Positions 50,996 to 61,501 of a stretch of 64,000 nucleotides of DNA are shown here, piece after piece. The notes under the pieces were generated by a model. It saw nothing but the letters and a program-made list of their open reading frames with translations. It made no database searches and was not told where the DNA came from. Positions within the stretch are counted from its first letter, which is position 1. The number at the start of each line of letters is the position of its first letter. This DNA is from a bacterium (GTDB lineage: Bacteria > Electryoneota > Electryoneia > Electryoneales > Electryoneaceae): NCBI GenBank assembly GCA_020444425.1, contig JAHLLB010000009.1, positions 47,254 through 111,253 of the forward strand, read 5' to 3'. The position numbers and the translations under genes were made by a program.

Positions 50996-53900
50996 GCGCT
51001 GTCCAGTGCCTCGCGCACGTGTTGAAGCAGGGTTTCGATGGTGAACGGTTTCTGCAGGAACTTGAACTTTGTTTCGTCGATGCCCTGCTTGCGCACAACA
51101 TCACTGGGATAACCAGACATGAACAACGCTTTCATGCTCGGATAATTTTCCCGGATCTGGTTGTAGAAATGAATACCATTTGTCCTTGGCATCACAACAT
51201 CTGTCAACAATAAATCTATCTTATCATGAATGTTTTCCAGCATGAACGCCGCTTCATCGGGGTTTTCTGCAGAATATACGTTATACCCACGCTTGGTTAA
51301 GATCTTAACAGCCATACGTTTGACGCTGGGCTCATCTTCTATCACAAAGATTGTTTCTGTACCCTCATAGGACGTCTTCTTTCCTTTTGGCTTAATTTCT
51401 GTTGAATCTTTTTCGACAGATATCGGTAATAAGATCGTGAATTTCGTTCCGCGATTGGGCTTGCTTGTTACCTGGATATCGCCATGATGCTGTTTCACGA
51501 TTCCGTGTACAGTAGATAGACCCAGTCCGGTACCTCGACCCAGTTCCTTCGTCGTGAAGAATGGATCGAAGATTTTCGTCAGGACACGCTTTTCAATTCC
51601 TACACCATTATCCGTGACGACTAGTTTAGCATATTTACCAGCTTTCAAGCCGCGATTCTTTATGCCTTCTGCAATAATCGTTTCTTCAGTCGTTATTGTA
51701 ACGTTTCCACCTTGTGGCATGGCATCCTGGGCGTTGATACAGAGATTCATTAATACTTGCTCCATTTGCACCGGATCGATTGATAGAACTAGTTCTGATT
51801 CAGACATTTCGTAGTTCATTTCAATATCCTCACGGATTGTACGGCGTAATATCGGTCTGAATTCCTTGATCAACTTAGTAAGATTCACCATCTTCAACTG
51901 CAACACTTGTTTTCTGCTAAATGCGAGCAGTTGTTTGACCAGATCGCGCGCTCGCTCAGCTGTATCGAGAATCTCTTCCAATTCTACGTAATCCCGATCA
52001 TCCTTTTGCATGGATTGGAGAATCATTTCAGTATTTCCAAAAATAGGCGTCAGTAGATTGTTGAAATCATGGGCAATACCACCTGCGAGATGACCAATCG
52101 ATTCGATCTTTTGAGCCTGACGAAGTTGCTCTTCCAGCTTTTTCTGCTCGGTCACATCTTCGACCATGCCGATGCCACTGACGATTTCCCCATTATCATT
52201 ACGAATGGCTTTCAGGTGGACCCGTACAGGCGTAGTTTTGTTTCCTGTAACGGATCGATACATACCTTCGTAATGTCCGGTACCCGTATGCAATGAATTA
52301 CTAATCTCTTCAAGAAGTACCTGATCATTAAGTCTTTCATACATATTCATGCCAACGAGTACATCCTTCGTTGCTCCTATAATTTCGATAAACCGATTGT
52401 TACAGTCAATAATAACACCAATACGGTTATAATGGAATATTCCAATCGGTGAACTATTGAAGATACCCTTATATCGTTCTTCACTATCGCGCAACGCTTC
52501 TTCTGCCATTTTACGATCTGTAATATCGCGACCTACACCTATGATTGCAATCACGTTCTTGTCATTATCCAGGATAGCCGTATCTAACCATGCCAACCAA
52601 CGCCAACCGCGTATTGTTTTTGCCCTCTGCTCCATGTATTCTTTGTATGGTGGATGGAAGGATCTTTCGAAAGCTTGTTTAGTAGGCTCTCGATCATCTT
52701 CATGCACAAAGGGAATAAATTTTGTACCTAGTAAATCCTCTTCCGTTTTGCCAAACAGTTCACAATAGGATGGACTGGCAAATTCGAATCGTCCTTCAGG
52801 ATCAACTCTGACAATCAGGTCTGTTTGATTTTCAATCAGGATGCGGTATTTCTCTTCACTCTGTCGCAGTGCGTCCTCAGCCACTTTCCTGCTTGTAATG
52901 TCGCGCAACGCGGAGATACGGACCTGTCGACCCTGATATTCCATGGTCCGAGCCTGAACTTCACAAGGGAATGTTGAACCATCTTTCCTAAGTCCAGTTG
53001 CTTCATAAGGTCCCTGGACATTTTTCAGCATGTTATTGAGAACGCGTTCACGATCTTGCTCAATAAACCACTCCGGTCCAGTTCGGCCGATAGCCTCATC
53101 TCGGGTGAACCCAAACATCCGTTCTGCTGTTCGATTCTGATCGATGCAGACTGCATCTACAGAGATGATAATGGATTCAAAAGACGCATCAGATAACGCA
53201 CGAATCCGTTTTTCGCTTTCAATCAGCTTTTGTTGGGCTTCCTTCCGCTCGGTAATATCAACCAGTGCTCCTACGATTTCGACAGTCTTACCGTCTTTTA
53301 CAACTGGAGTTTCATAAACTTCAGCCCAGATGATTCTTCCCTTCTTCCCAACGAGTTCAACCTCATACGGTGGTTGCTGAAAACCCGTTTCAATCGCTTT
53401 CATCGTTGCCCTGTAAGCATCTTCATTAACTGGGTTTTCGGTTGAAAACTCTGTCCAGTGAACCATTGCCTCTTCAGGTTCACAATCAAAAAACTCTTGA
53501 GTTTGTTGAGTGACAAATGTGAGCTGATGATTAATATCATGAGCGTAAAAAAGATTAGAACTGTGATCAACAATATGACGTAGCTGTTTTTCTCGTTCTT
53601 GCAAGTCACGAAGAGCGGTTACACGTTCCGTAACATCCTTGATAACCCCGACAATGTTATTCGGATTACCATCGGCGTCACGAATCAGTGACACAGAAAT
53701 TTCAGCATCGAATACAGTGCCATCTTTGCGAATAACCTTGTAATAGAAGTTTCGCAAAATGTTTTTACGCAATAGTTTCTTACGATAAGCCCGTAAGTAT
53801 TTAACGTCAGATTTGCTGAAGTGACGGAATGAAAACACTCCGCGCGCTTCTTCCACAGAATTATAGCCGAACAACTTCAGTGTCATATAGTTACAATCAA

Positions 53901-54468
53901 TCACGCGTGCATTGGCATCCATCAGCACAATGGCATCTGGTGATGAATCGAAGATATTCTTGAGCATTTCACGACTTTTGCTAATACTGTTTTCTTTTTC
54001 TACTAATGTCGTAATATCATGTGCATAGGTGAGAACGCCATCAACGTTTCCGTCCTCATCTTTCAGCGGATACAGCTCCCACGACCATTGGGTGATCTGG
54101 TTCTTCACCGGCATCGTGAATTCGCGCAGGATGGATTCACCGGTTTCAAGAACATGCCTCAGGCTGGATTCGAAGTAGCCTTTAAGGTGGGCGTGAAAAA
54201 CCATGTCGTCATGACTGAGGCCGATGATTTGCTGAAGCGGGCTGTTGGTATAGTGTGCGAAGGCGGGACTGATGAATGTCAGACGCAGGTTCTTGTCGAA
54301 CCGCATCATGACGTCCGTGGAATACTCGGCGAAAAGACGATAGTTCTCCACTTCCTGAGGAGTCAAATCCGTGGATGTCGGATGATTCGCTTTCAGCGTG
54401 TCGACTTCCTGCCGCAGCGCTTCAAGCTCTTCGATCAGCTGTTCTTTCGTCTTTTTCGCATCTTCCAT
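50992..54468 (-). CDS. Hybrid sensor histidine kinase with six PAS domains and a C-terminal receiver
   Basis: 1158 residues with no transmembrane helix. After an N-terminal coiled coil (residues 1-30), six PAS/PAC units follow at roughly 40-160, 170-285, 290-410, 412-530, 530-655 and 655-780. HisKA has the box [15 protein letters not shown], and the HATPase has [18 protein letters not shown] and [12 protein letters not shown]. The receiver has [19 protein letters not shown] and FLQKPFT. No output domain is fused, so the phosphate must pass on. Most of the gene (about 51200-54000) is far more AT-rich than its neighbours while both ends are GC-rich. Its stop overlaps the convergent mannosidase stop by four bases. 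Confidence 0.94.
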   Translation of the reverse strand: MEDAKKTKEQLIEELEALRQEVDTLKANHPTSTDLTPQEVENYRLFAEYSTDVMMRFDKNLRLTFISPAFAHYTNSPLQQIIGLSHDDMVFHAHLKGYFESSLRHVLETGESILREFTMPVKNQITQWSWELYPLKDEDGNVDGVLTYAHDITTLVEKENSISKSREMLKNIFDSSPDAIVLMDANARVIDCNYMTLKLFGYNSVEEARGVFSFRHFSKSDVKYLRAYRKKLLRKNILRNFYYKVIRKDGTVFDAEISVSLIRDADGNPNNIVGVIKDVTERVTALRDLQEREKQLRHIVDHSSNLFYAHDINHQLTFVTQQTQEFFDCEPEEAMVHWTEFSTENPVNEDAYRATMKAIETGFQQPPYEVELVGKKGRIIWAEVYETPVVKDGKTVEIVGALVDITERKEAQQKLIESEKRIRALSDASFESIIISVDAVCIDQNRTAERMFGFTRDEAIGRTGPEWFIEQDRERVLNNMLKNVQGPYEATGLRKDGSTFPCEVQARTMEYQGRQVRISALRDITSRKVAEDALRQSEEKYRILIENQTDLIVRVDPEGRFEFASPSYCELFGKTEEDLLGTKFIPFVHEDDREPTKQAFERSFHPPYKEYMEQRAKTIRGWRWLAWLDTAILDNDKNVIAIIGVGRDITDRKMAEEALRDSEERYKGIFNSSPIGIFHYNRIGVIIDCNNRFIEIIGATKDVLVGMNMYERLNDQVLLEEISNSLHTGTGHYEGMYRSVTGNKTTPVRVHLKAIRNDNGEIVSGIGMVEDVTEQKKLEEQLRQAQKIESIGHLAGGIAHDFNNLLTPIFGNTEMILQSMQKDDRDYVELEEILDTAERARDLVKQLLAFSRKQVLQLKMVNLTKLIKEFRPILRRTIREDIEMNYEMSESELVLSIDPVQMEQVLMNLCINAQDAMPQGGNVTITTEETIIAEGIKNRGLKAGKYAKLVVTDNGVGIEKRVLTKIFDPFFTTKELGRGTGLGLSTVHGIVKQHHGDIQVTSKPNRGTKFTILLPISVEKDSTEIKPKGKKTSYEGTETIFVIEDEPSVKRMAVKILTKRGYNVYSAENPDEAAFMLENIHDKIDLLLTDVVMPRTNGIHFYNQIRENYPSMKALFMSGYPSDVVRKQGIDETKFKFLQKPFTIETLLQHVREALDSA

Positions 54469-54654
54469 TGCGCGTCCGGGAGCTCCGTGGAATGTCGCAA
54501 AATATCACATCTAAATCCTAAATATAGCATAGGAGAGTATAAGGTTAGCAAGATACATTGCTCACCGAACGGAGATTCATGCCCTTGTCAGAACTACGAT
54601 TGCGAGCACGACACCTATCCATTTGTCTAAACACAAGAGCATTTCGACTCTCTC

Positions 54655-54694
54655 GAACAAGCCGCCGGTCAGGGAGGTGACCGGCGGCTTGTTC
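54655..54694. terminator. Strong hairpin terminator downstream of the nine-gene operon
   Basis: Perfect 17-base arms (GAACAAGCCGCCGGTCA and complement) surround a six-base loop. It lies 28 bases past the stop of the hydrolase gene and would end the leftward operon, although only a short T-rich end (CTTGTTC) is present. Confidence 0.8.
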
Positions 54695-54721
54695 TATCCT
54701 GGCGGACATTCCGGGTAGAAA

Positions 54722-55675
54722 TCAGCGCAGGAAGTCGAGGATTGCTTCGTTGGTCTGATCCGGTGACTCAAACTGGACGAAGTGTCCGGTCTTGTCGAAC
54801 ACGTTCACGGTCGCACCTGGGATTTTCTCCGCAGCCAGCGCCGCGATATCCGCCGTGTTGCCACCGTGCAGGTACGGGTTCGGAATCAGGCCGTCGTTCC
54901 GTCCAAACAGCACCAGCGTCGGCTGTGTGATGTTCTTCAACCGGTCGCTGGTCGGTTCGTTGACCATCGCCTTGATATTCTGCGCAACGGCATACGCGTA
55001 GTCGCTGAAGTCGGACGCGCCCCGCACCTGAATGCGGTCGGTGATCATGAATTCGGCTTCCGGCGGGGTATCGTAGAAGTTCCGTTTCAGGTTGACGTCG
55101 ATGGTGCGCACGGTCGCATCTTCGGTCAACTCCGGTACTGCGACCGTGCGGAACCAGTCTTTCTCGCCATCGGTGAAGTCCTCGACGCCGGCGGGGCTGA
55201 TCAGCACCAGCTCGCTGACAACGTCCGGATACTCAAGCGCGGTGATGATGCTGATCTGGCCGCCCATCGAGTGACCGACAAAAACGGCGTCAGCAATGCC
55301 GAGTTCGGTGAGAAACTCCGTCAGCACCTGCGCATACCAGCTCAGGCTGTACGGGTAGTAGTCTTTCTTCGAATAGCCGTATCCGGGCAGATCGACCGCG
55401 ATGACGCGATACTGTTCCGCCAGCACCGGGATGTTGCGTGTCCAGCCTTTGGCGTTGGAGCCGAGGCCGTGGATAAGCAGCAGGGTCTGGTCGCCATTGC
55501 CCTGATCGATGTACCCGATTTTGAGATTACGCACCTCGGCATATTTCACCGGGTAGCCGTAATCGATCTGCGTGAATTCCTTGCCCGGCATGGAATAGTA
55601 CCCTGATGTCGAGGAACAGCCGGCCGCCATGATCAGAAGGGCGGCGGCGAGTACAAGGTTTACAGCTGTCTTCAT
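54722..55675 (-). CDS. Lipoprotein alpha/beta hydrolase
   Basis: A 317-residue lipid-anchored hydrolase. AAGGAGG precedes the ATG at 55675, and the lipobox is MAAGC. The oxyanion region is LLLIHGLGSNAKGW. The nucleophile is Ser in VFVGHSMGGQIS, and the acid and His are likely Asp in VLFGRNDGLIP and His in KTGHFVQFES, so the triad is complete. Esterase, lipase or C-C hydrolase activity is possible. Being last in an operon with an outer-membrane barrel, a symporter and an acyl-CoA ligase, it may cleave an imported ester or oligomer in the periplasm. That is inference. Confidence 0.9.
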   Translation of the reverse strand: MKTAVNLVLAAALLIMAAGCSSTSGYYSMPGKEFTQIDYGYPVKYAEVRNLKIGYIDQGNGDQTLLLIHGLGSNAKGWTRNIPVLAEQYRVIAVDLPGYGYSKKDYYPYSLSWYAQVLTEFLTELGIADAVFVGHSMGGQISIITALEYPDVVSELVLISPAGVEDFTDGEKDWFRTVAVPELTEDATVRTIDVNLKRNFYDTPPEAEFMITDRIQVRGASDFSDYAYAVAQNIKAMVNEPTSDRLKNITQPTLVLFGRNDGLIPNPYLHGGNTADIAALAAEKIPGATVNVFDKTGHFVQFESPDQTNEAILDFLR

Positions 55676-55688
55676 CGTCGCACCCTCC

Positions 55689-57320
55689 TTAGAACATGAT
55701 CCAGCGTAACGTGGCAAAGACGGTCCACGGATCTTCCGGTCGTTGATCAGCCAGTTTCACCGGGTCGGAATCACGCCATCCGTTTGTTGCAGGGGTTTCG
55801 TAGAAATCGCCAAGCGCGAGGTAGGCCGCGTGCAACTCGAGGTCGAGGAATACACGCATCGTCCAGCGCAAATTCAGGTTGACCTCGGTACCGATCATCC
55901 GGCCACCTTCGATCACGCTGTTGTCGGCCATGACGTAGGACGGGTCAGCATTCGCCATCCCGAAGCCGCCGCCGACCTTGACCCGGAGCTTGTTCGGCAC
56001 GATATCGTACGCCGCGCTCAGCGCCGTAGTGGTCATACCGTAGCCCATGTTCTGGATATCGACGACTGCCGCGTAGTAGCGATTGACCACGTTTCCGTGC
56101 GGCGTCAGCATGTACAGGCCCTGGCCAAAGATCAACGCGCCCGGGCTGGTCCAGTTGTTTCCGGTGAGCACACCGCTGTACGTGTCGTCATCGATGCCGT
56201 CATCGTCACCGCTGGTGAAGATGGCGTCAACGGCGATGTGGTCGTTGGTGGTGCGGCCATACTTGTACGCGACACGCGCGCTGCCGCCGAAGCCCATCAC
56301 GTCCACATCGGACGCTCCAGCTACCTTGACCTGGCCGAGCGTGGTGAACGCGAAGCCGTTGTAGCCCCAGCGTCCCTGGTCGAGCAGCGGGTTGCCGTGG
56401 AAGCTGGAACCGAGCCAGAAGATGTCGGCGGTGTAATCACGGTTGCCGATGTCGAAGTTGAAGACGCCGTTGTAGTTGCTGAGACCGGAGTTCAACCCCT
56501 GGCCGAGAATCGACACGCCGCCTTCGCCGTTCGCATGGTCACGCACATACCACGCACCGAACCCGATGGTGTTGATCACATCGAGGTCGTATTCAGCCAT
56601 CGCTTCGAACAGCTGCACGTCATCATCCTGTTCGACGTTGTTCTCGTACAACTGGTACGCACCGAGCTTGGTGTGCAGGTTCTGCCGCGGGCTGTAATGC
56701 ACGTTGATACCGGACGCATCCGACCCGAACAACATCAGGCGGAAGCCTTTGTTCACGAGGCTGCCGACCGGGGTGTAGTAGGGCACGCGCACATTGTCGT
56801 AAAAGCGCAGCAAACCGGCGTTTACGATCAGGTTTTTCTGCGGACGCAGCTCGAAGAACAGGTTCTGCGTCTGCATGTTGACCACGTCCGCGCCGTACGC
56901 CCCGCCGAAGTTGCCGCCAGCGGTGTAGTTGACGTCGCCGTGTGTCCAGTCGAACTCGAAGCTCATGCGCATCTTCGCCCAACCGTCAAACAGGCGCGGC
57001 GTGTAGGTGATCATCGGCATGAAGCGCTGTTCGCTGTACGCAGAGGTTTGCTCCGACGTGCGCGTGGTGTTGCCGCCGTACAACCGTCCGACCACCTGAC
57101 CTTTGAGAAACTCGTTGGTCGGGGCGATGTTCGAACGCGTGTACTTCATGAAGTAGTACCCGAGGAACGTGAATTCACTCTCTTCATCGCTCTTCTTTTC
57201 GACCGGGTACGGTTCATCCTCATCCGAAGAAGTCATCACCTTGGCTTCCGCGAAGCCGGAGATGGCGAAGACGAGGATCAACAGAACAGACAGGTACGCG
57301 TGTTTCATGAGCGCATCCAT
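55689..57320 (-). CDS. Outer-membrane beta-barrel protein of unknown specificity
   Basis: 543 residues with a signal peptide (MKHAYLSVLLILVFAISGFAEA; the second Met at 57308 may be the true start). The mature protein shows alternating amphipathic strands ending in aromatic residues, many Gly/Tyr/Asn turns, and a C-terminal Phe (WTVFATLRWIMF), the BAM recognition signal. I recognise no specific porin family. It lies between the lipoprotein gene and the hydrolase gene with short gaps (72 and 13 bases), so it is part of the same operon and a good candidate for the outer-membrane uptake channel of this pathway. Confidence 0.78.
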   Translation of the reverse strand: MDALMKHAYLSVLLILVFAISGFAEAKVMTSSDEDEPYPVEKKSDEESEFTFLGYYFMKYTRSNIAPTNEFLKGQVVGRLYGGNTTRTSEQTSAYSEQRFMPMITYTPRLFDGWAKMRMSFEFDWTHGDVNYTAGGNFGGAYGADVVNMQTQNLFFELRPQKNLIVNAGLLRFYDNVRVPYYTPVGSLVNKGFRLMLFGSDASGINVHYSPRQNLHTKLGAYQLYENNVEQDDDVQLFEAMAEYDLDVINTIGFGAWYVRDHANGEGGVSILGQGLNSGLSNYNGVFNFDIGNRDYTADIFWLGSSFHGNPLLDQGRWGYNGFAFTTLGQVKVAGASDVDVMGFGGSARVAYKYGRTTNDHIAVDAIFTSGDDDGIDDDTYSGVLTGNNWTSPGALIFGQGLYMLTPHGNVVNRYYAAVVDIQNMGYGMTTTALSAAYDIVPNKLRVKVGGGFGMANADPSYVMADNSVIEGGRMIGTEVNLNLRWTMRVFLDLELHAAYLALGDFYETPATNGWRDSDPVKLADQRPEDPWTVFATLRWIMF

Positions 57321-57392
57321 GGTTGATCACTGGTGTGACAAACTGGGCAGCGGCCAAGTGGGTCAACCGCTGCCCGATACGAACGAAGCTGC

Positions 57393-57908
57393 TTACTGCT
57401 TGCGATAGGTCTGGACGTTAATGTCGCCGATCGCGGTGGAGCCGAAGCCGCCGTCAACCGTCGGAACTTCCGCGCCGATATCCGGGTTGGTCTGCACCAC
57501 TTCCAGCTGCATCATGTCCGGATCTTCGCTTTCGTCGATCATGATGATGCCTTCCTGGGTGAAGGAAGGGTTGTCGTAGGTCGCGGTGAACTCGTGAATG
57601 TCTCCATCGCTCTCGACAATACCCCAGGTGCCGGTATTGCTGACCCACGCACCGCCGGTGATGTGCTGATCGAGATCAACGGTGTTGTCATCGTTGAACG
57701 TCACGCGCACCGAGTCGATTTGCAGCTGAATCAGCAGCGGAGCGACATCGTCACCGCCGGAGAACCAGGTTCCGACCATCATGTCTTCAAACGTTTCCGT
57801 CGGTCCGGTCGGGCCATCATCATCGTCATCGTCATCATCACAGCCGATAAACGTCAGCGAGAGCGCGAGGCTCAGCACCAGGACCAACAACAGGTTCCAC
57901 TTCTTCAT
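57393..57908 (-). CDS. Small lipoprotein, lipocalin-like beta protein
   Basis: 171 residues. The ATG at 57908 is preceded by GGAGAAGAG. The signal peptide ends in the lipobox FIGC, and the mature N terminus starts with eight Asp, an acidic tether that may direct surface exposure in FCB bacteria. The rest is beta-rich (MVGTWFSGGDD, VTFNDDNTVDL, GTWGIVESDGDIHEFTATYD), resembling small lipocalin-like domains that begin with G-T-W. The ligand is unknown. It lies 17 bases after the acyl-CoA ligase gene and before the outer-membrane protein gene. Confidence 0.78.
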   Translation of the reverse strand: MKKWNLLLVLVLSLALSLTFIGCDDDDDDDDGPTGPTETFEDMMVGTWFSGGDDVAPLLIQLQIDSVRVTFNDDNTVDLDQHITGGAWVSNTGTWGIVESDGDIHEFTATYDNPSFTQEGIIMIDESEDPDMMQLEVVQTNPDIGAEVPTVDGGFGSTAIGDINVQTYRKQ

Positions 57909-57925
57909 CTCTCTTCTCCTCATGG

Positions 57926-59449
57926 TTACGTACCACTTTCGTGGTCTTTCTGTAAGGCCAGTCTGTTGATCTTCCCTGCATCGTTTTTGGGCAGGTCGTC
58001 CAGGAAGACGACATGCTTCGGGGTTTTGTAACCCGCCAGCTGCCCTTTGCAGAATTGGATCAGTTCTTCCGGTTTCAGGGTTGTATCTGGATTGAGCGAG
58101 ACGTACGCCTTCCCCACCTCGCCCCACTTGTCATCCTTCACACCAATCACCGCCACTTCGCGCACGGCGGGATGGGTGTAGAGAAAGCGTTCCACGTCGG
58201 CGGGATACACATTTTCCCCGCCGGAGATGAACATGTTCTTCTTGCGGTCGACGACGTAGACAAAGCCTTCGTCGTCCCGCTGCACCACGTCGCCCGTATG
58301 AAACCAGCCGCCGGTGATCGCTTCGGCGGTTGCGTCGGGACGCCGCCAGTAGCCAGGCGTCACCACCGGGCTGCGCAGCCAAAGTTCACCGGGCGTGTTG
58401 ACACCGACGTCGTTTCCATCTGCGCCTGCGATTTTCGCGTCGATGTAGTAGTTCGGGAAGCCGATGGACCCGCGTTTCCGGATCGCGTCGTCCTGGTGCA
58501 GGCTGAAGCAGTTCGGACCGACTTCGGTCAGGCCGTAGCCCTGGCGGATGAAGATGCCCTTGTCGTGCCAGCGGTTGATCAACGGTTCCGGCATCGGTGC
58601 ACCGCCAACCACGGCGTAGCGCACACTACTCAGATCCACCTCATCGAATTCCGGACATTCCGCCATCATCTGCAGCATCGTCGGCACGCCGAACAGCAGC
58701 GTTGTCCTCTCCTGTTCCATCAGTTTCAGGATCAACGCCGGGTCGAATTTCTCCAGCAACGTGTGCGATCCGCCGTGATGCAGGAACGGCGTCAGCAGCA
58801 CATTCCACCCGCCTGTGTGAAAGAACGGGGCGAACGACTGCGTATGATCACCGCTGGTCAGGTCGAGCCGCAGGCCGGTGTTGATCGAGTTCCAGAACAG
58901 CATCCGGTGGGTGATCATCGCGCCTTTCGGCACACCGGTCGAGCCAGCGGTGTACAGGATCATCACCACGTCGTCTTCGCTGATCGGTTCGGCAGGGATG
59001 GTTTCGTTGACCTCACCTGGATCATTCAGCAGGAACGGCTCCAGCGTTGAGTAGCTGTGCCGGTTGCTGACAGAGTTCAGGCTCGGAATCTGCTCGACCA
59101 GGTCCGCGAATTCGTCCTCGAAGAAAAATGCGGCGGGTTCGGCGTCCTTCAGCAGTCCGTCCAGCTCACGCGGCATCAGCCGGAAGTTCAGCGGCACGAG
59201 AATGATACCGGTCTTGACGCACGCAGCGTACAGCAGTACCGTTTCCGCCCGGTTCTTCGCGAACACCACCACCCGGTCGCCTTTGCGGATACCGAGCTCG
59301 CCGGTCAGCCAGTGAGCGAGAGCAGCAGCGCGGGCGTTGAACTGGGAGTAGGTCCATTCCATATCGCCAGCGTGATCACGCAGCACCATGCGGTTCGGTG
59401 TGTACAGCGCCCAGCGTTTGATCCAGTCATGTTCGGGATGAAAACTCAC
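57926..59449 (-). CDS. Acyl-CoA synthetase (AMP-dependent ligase)
   Basis: A 507-residue member of the ANL superfamily. The phosphate-binding loop is ILYTAGSTGVPKGAMITH. The adenine region includes GYGLTEVGPN, and the hinge/A8 motif is TGDVVQRDDEGFVYVVDRKKNMFISGGENVYPADVE. The C-terminal Lys is in LPKNDAGKINRL. It resembles medium/long-chain or aromatic acid-CoA ligases. It overlaps the symporter gene by four bases, a pairing that suggests the imported acid is activated at once. The substrate is undetermined. Confidence 0.93.
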   Translation of the reverse strand: MSFHPEHDWIKRWALYTPNRMVLRDHAGDMEWTYSQFNARAAALAHWLTGELGIRKGDRVVVFAKNRAETVLLYAACVKTGIILVPLNFRLMPRELDGLLKDAEPAAFFFEDEFADLVEQIPSLNSVSNRHSYSTLEPFLLNDPGEVNETIPAEPISEDDVVMILYTAGSTGVPKGAMITHRMLFWNSINTGLRLDLTSGDHTQSFAPFFHTGGWNVLLTPFLHHGGSHTLLEKFDPALILKLMEQERTTLLFGVPTMLQMMAECPEFDEVDLSSVRYAVVGGAPMPEPLINRWHDKGIFIRQGYGLTEVGPNCFSLHQDDAIRKRGSIGFPNYYIDAKIAGADGNDVGVNTPGELWLRSPVVTPGYWRRPDATAEAITGGWFHTGDVVQRDDEGFVYVVDRKKNMFISGGENVYPADVERFLYTHPAVREVAVIGVKDDKWGEVGKAYVSLNPDTTLKPEELIQFCKGQLAGYKTPKHVVFLDDLPKNDAGKINRLALQKDHESGT

Positions 59450-60957
59450 GCCGCTTTCCCCCGTGTTGCGAAGTAAATTCCGCCTCCGACAAATACCGAC
59501 GCGACAATCGCCATCGCGGACGCAACCCCCGGGTTCTGCCCGCTGGCGAGCGTGCCCGGAATCGGCACGTTGCCGAGACTGATCGTGAAGTGCACGACAA
59601 TCGCCGTGATCGACGCCGCAATCGGCGCGGCTTTCGGCACATCCTTGAGGAACATGCCGAACAGGATCGGCAGGAACGCCGCGGAGAAATACGCGTAAAC
59701 GCCATTTTGCGCGAAGATCGCGACGCTCAGCTTCGGGTTCACCAGCTGGTCCCAGCTCAGCCAGATCGACACCACCGCCAGCACTGCGATGGCGGACTTG
59801 TTGATCCGCTGCAGCACACGGTCGCGAGTCGTTTCGTCGGATGGCAACCGTTTGCCGAACAGCGGTTCGACGATATCCTTGGTGATCGTGGTCGACAAGG
59901 CCTGGATCAGCCCCTCGAGGGTGCTGATACCCGCCGAGATCAGGCCGAGCACCACCACCAACCCGATGTAGACCGGGAACTCCTGCACGACGTACGCGCT
60001 GATGATGCCGTCCATCTTCAGCGGTTCGCCGTTCATCGTGAGGTCCGGGAATGCCAGCCGTGCATACAGACCGGCAAACACGACGGCGAAAAAGATGATC
60101 TCGACAATCACGCCGGTGGTCAGGTAACGGTTGACATCACGGTCCGTTTTCAACAGCAGTGATTTGGTGATGATGTGCGGCTGGCAGACGATGGCGACAC
60201 CGACCACCACCTGCGTGAAAATGATTTCGAACCAGTCTCGGAACAGGAACGAGTCGGGATTGGTCGGCCTGACCAGATTCGGGTCGATCGCACGCAGCTT
60301 GTCGAGGAAGCCGTGGACACCCTCACTGAAATGGTCGAAGCCGCTGGTCAGCAATACGACCGCGACGATCAGCATCAGCAGCGCCTGAATCGTGTTCGTG
60401 TACACCATACTGTTGGCGCCGCCGAACGCCATGTAGCCGAAGATGAACAGCACCACGCCGAGCAACACGCTGAGTTCGGACACATCCAGCGTCTTGCTCA
60501 GCACCTTGACCAGCCCGACGACGATCAACACGATGAACGTTACCAGCAGCAGCGACAGCACCGCGAAGAAGAAGCCGTATGCCTTTGAGTTGTACCGCGA
60601 ACCCATCCATTGTGCCATCGACAGCGCTTTGACCGTGCTGCCGTACGCCCGGAACCCTTTCGTCAGCACCACCAGCGAAATCATCGCCGCCGCAGGCAGG
60701 GCGAGGGCGTAGCTGATCACGCCGCTGATGCCGTAGAGTGCGATGAAGCCGGGGTTGATGATGAAGGTTGCCGCCGAGGTCATTGACGCCGCCAGCGCCA
60801 ACCCGACCGCAATCGGGGAGAAGGCGATATTGCCGACGGCATAGTCGGCCATCGTGCGGCTCTTGCGTGCGCCACGGATGACGAAGAAGAGCACGAGGGC
60901 CATGTAGCCGATCACCAGCACCCAGCCGGCGGTGACGATGGATGGCGCTTCGTTCAT
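59446..60957 (-). CDS. Sodium:solute symporter (SSS family), likely carboxylate carrier
   Basis: 503 residues with about thirteen transmembrane helices. Family features include RTMADYAVGNIAFSPIAVGLALAASMTSAATFI near the N terminus and the segment GISTLEGLIQALSTTITKDI in the middle. The form recalls pantothenate and acetate (ActP-like) carriers more than sugar or proline carriers. It is translated with the MaoC gene (one-base overlap) and with the acyl-CoA ligase gene (four-base overlap). A monocarboxylate is the likely cargo by context. Confidence 0.9.
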   Translation of the reverse strand: MNEAPSIVTAGWVLVIGYMALVLFFVIRGARKSRTMADYAVGNIAFSPIAVGLALAASMTSAATFIINPGFIALYGISGVISYALALPAAAMISLVVLTKGFRAYGSTVKALSMAQWMGSRYNSKAYGFFFAVLSLLLVTFIVLIVVGLVKVLSKTLDVSELSVLLGVVLFIFGYMAFGGANSMVYTNTIQALLMLIVAVVLLTSGFDHFSEGVHGFLDKLRAIDPNLVRPTNPDSFLFRDWFEIIFTQVVVGVAIVCQPHIITKSLLLKTDRDVNRYLTTGVIVEIIFFAVVFAGLYARLAFPDLTMNGEPLKMDGIISAYVVQEFPVYIGLVVVLGLISAGISTLEGLIQALSTTITKDIVEPLFGKRLPSDETTRDRVLQRINKSAIAVLAVVSIWLSWDQLVNPKLSVAIFAQNGVYAYFSAAFLPILFGMFLKDVPKAAPIAASITAIVVHFTISLGNVPIPGTLASGQNPGVASAMAIVASVFVGGGIYFATRGKAA

Positions 60958-61382
60958 CAGCTCTGCCTTTCCCGCCAGTCATCGAGTTCACGGAACAGCA
61001 CGGTGGCTTCGCCGGTCAGAACGGTCTGCCCGTGCTGGTTGACGGCTTTCGTGTCGAGGGTCAGGATTGGTTTGTCGTCACGGATCGCGGTGACGGTGAC
61101 GCTCGCGGTGACGATATCGTCCACATACACCGGCGCGATGTACTTGAACGACTGCCCGAGCAGGATCGAACCGGGACCGGGCAGGCGTGTGCCGAGAATC
61201 GCCGAGATGAACGAGGCGGAGATCATGCCGTGCGCGACCCGCCGTCCGAAGATGGACTTCATCGCGGCTTCGTCGTCGAGATGGATCGGATTCAGATCCT
61301 CGACCGCCACCGCGAAGTTGCGGATGCGCTGATCGTCGACCACGGCGGTCAACTGTGCGCTGTCACCAACCTTCCACTTCAT
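60957..61382 (-). CDS. MaoC-type (R)-specific enoyl-CoA hydratase
   Basis: 141 residues, the size of PhaJ. The hydratase-2 motif is intact: FAVAVEDLNPIHLDDEAA, with the catalytic Asp and His. The hot-dog fold helix and the conserved GRRVAHGMISASFISAILGTRLPGPG follow. The ATG at 61382 follows GAGGGATTTGAG. It would hydrate trans-2-enoyl-CoA to (R)-3-hydroxyacyl-CoA or run the reverse reaction. Neighbouring FabG-type reductase and ligase genes fit a beta-oxidation-like or hydroxyacyl route. Confidence 0.9.
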   Translation of the reverse strand: MKWKVGDSAQLTAVVDDQRIRNFAVAVEDLNPIHLDDEAAMKSIFGRRVAHGMISASFISAILGTRLPGPGSILLGQSFKYIAPVYVDDIVTASVTVTAIRDDKPILTLDTKAVNQHGQTVLTGEATVLFRELDDWRERQS

Positions 61383-61501
61383 CTCAAATCCCTCGTCCAC
61401 TCTGGATCTTGCCCGTGTTGGCTCTGCCAACGCGGCTTATCCAACTTTCGGATCGTCCGCGTCCGCAAGCGGACACGGCCACATCCTCCGCCACACGCGC
61501 G

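Noticed and set aside
55743..57326. 527-residue open frame on the plus strand, opposite the outer-membrane protein gene
   Set aside because: It mirrors a gene with signal peptide and C-terminal Phe on the other strand, has His/Arg/Val-rich composition typical of antisense frames in GC-rich DNA, and shows no domain.
57909..58127. Upstream extension of the small lipoprotein gene
   Set aside because: It overlaps the end of the acyl-CoA ligase gene, and the lipoprotein signal with GGAGAAGAG starts at 57908.
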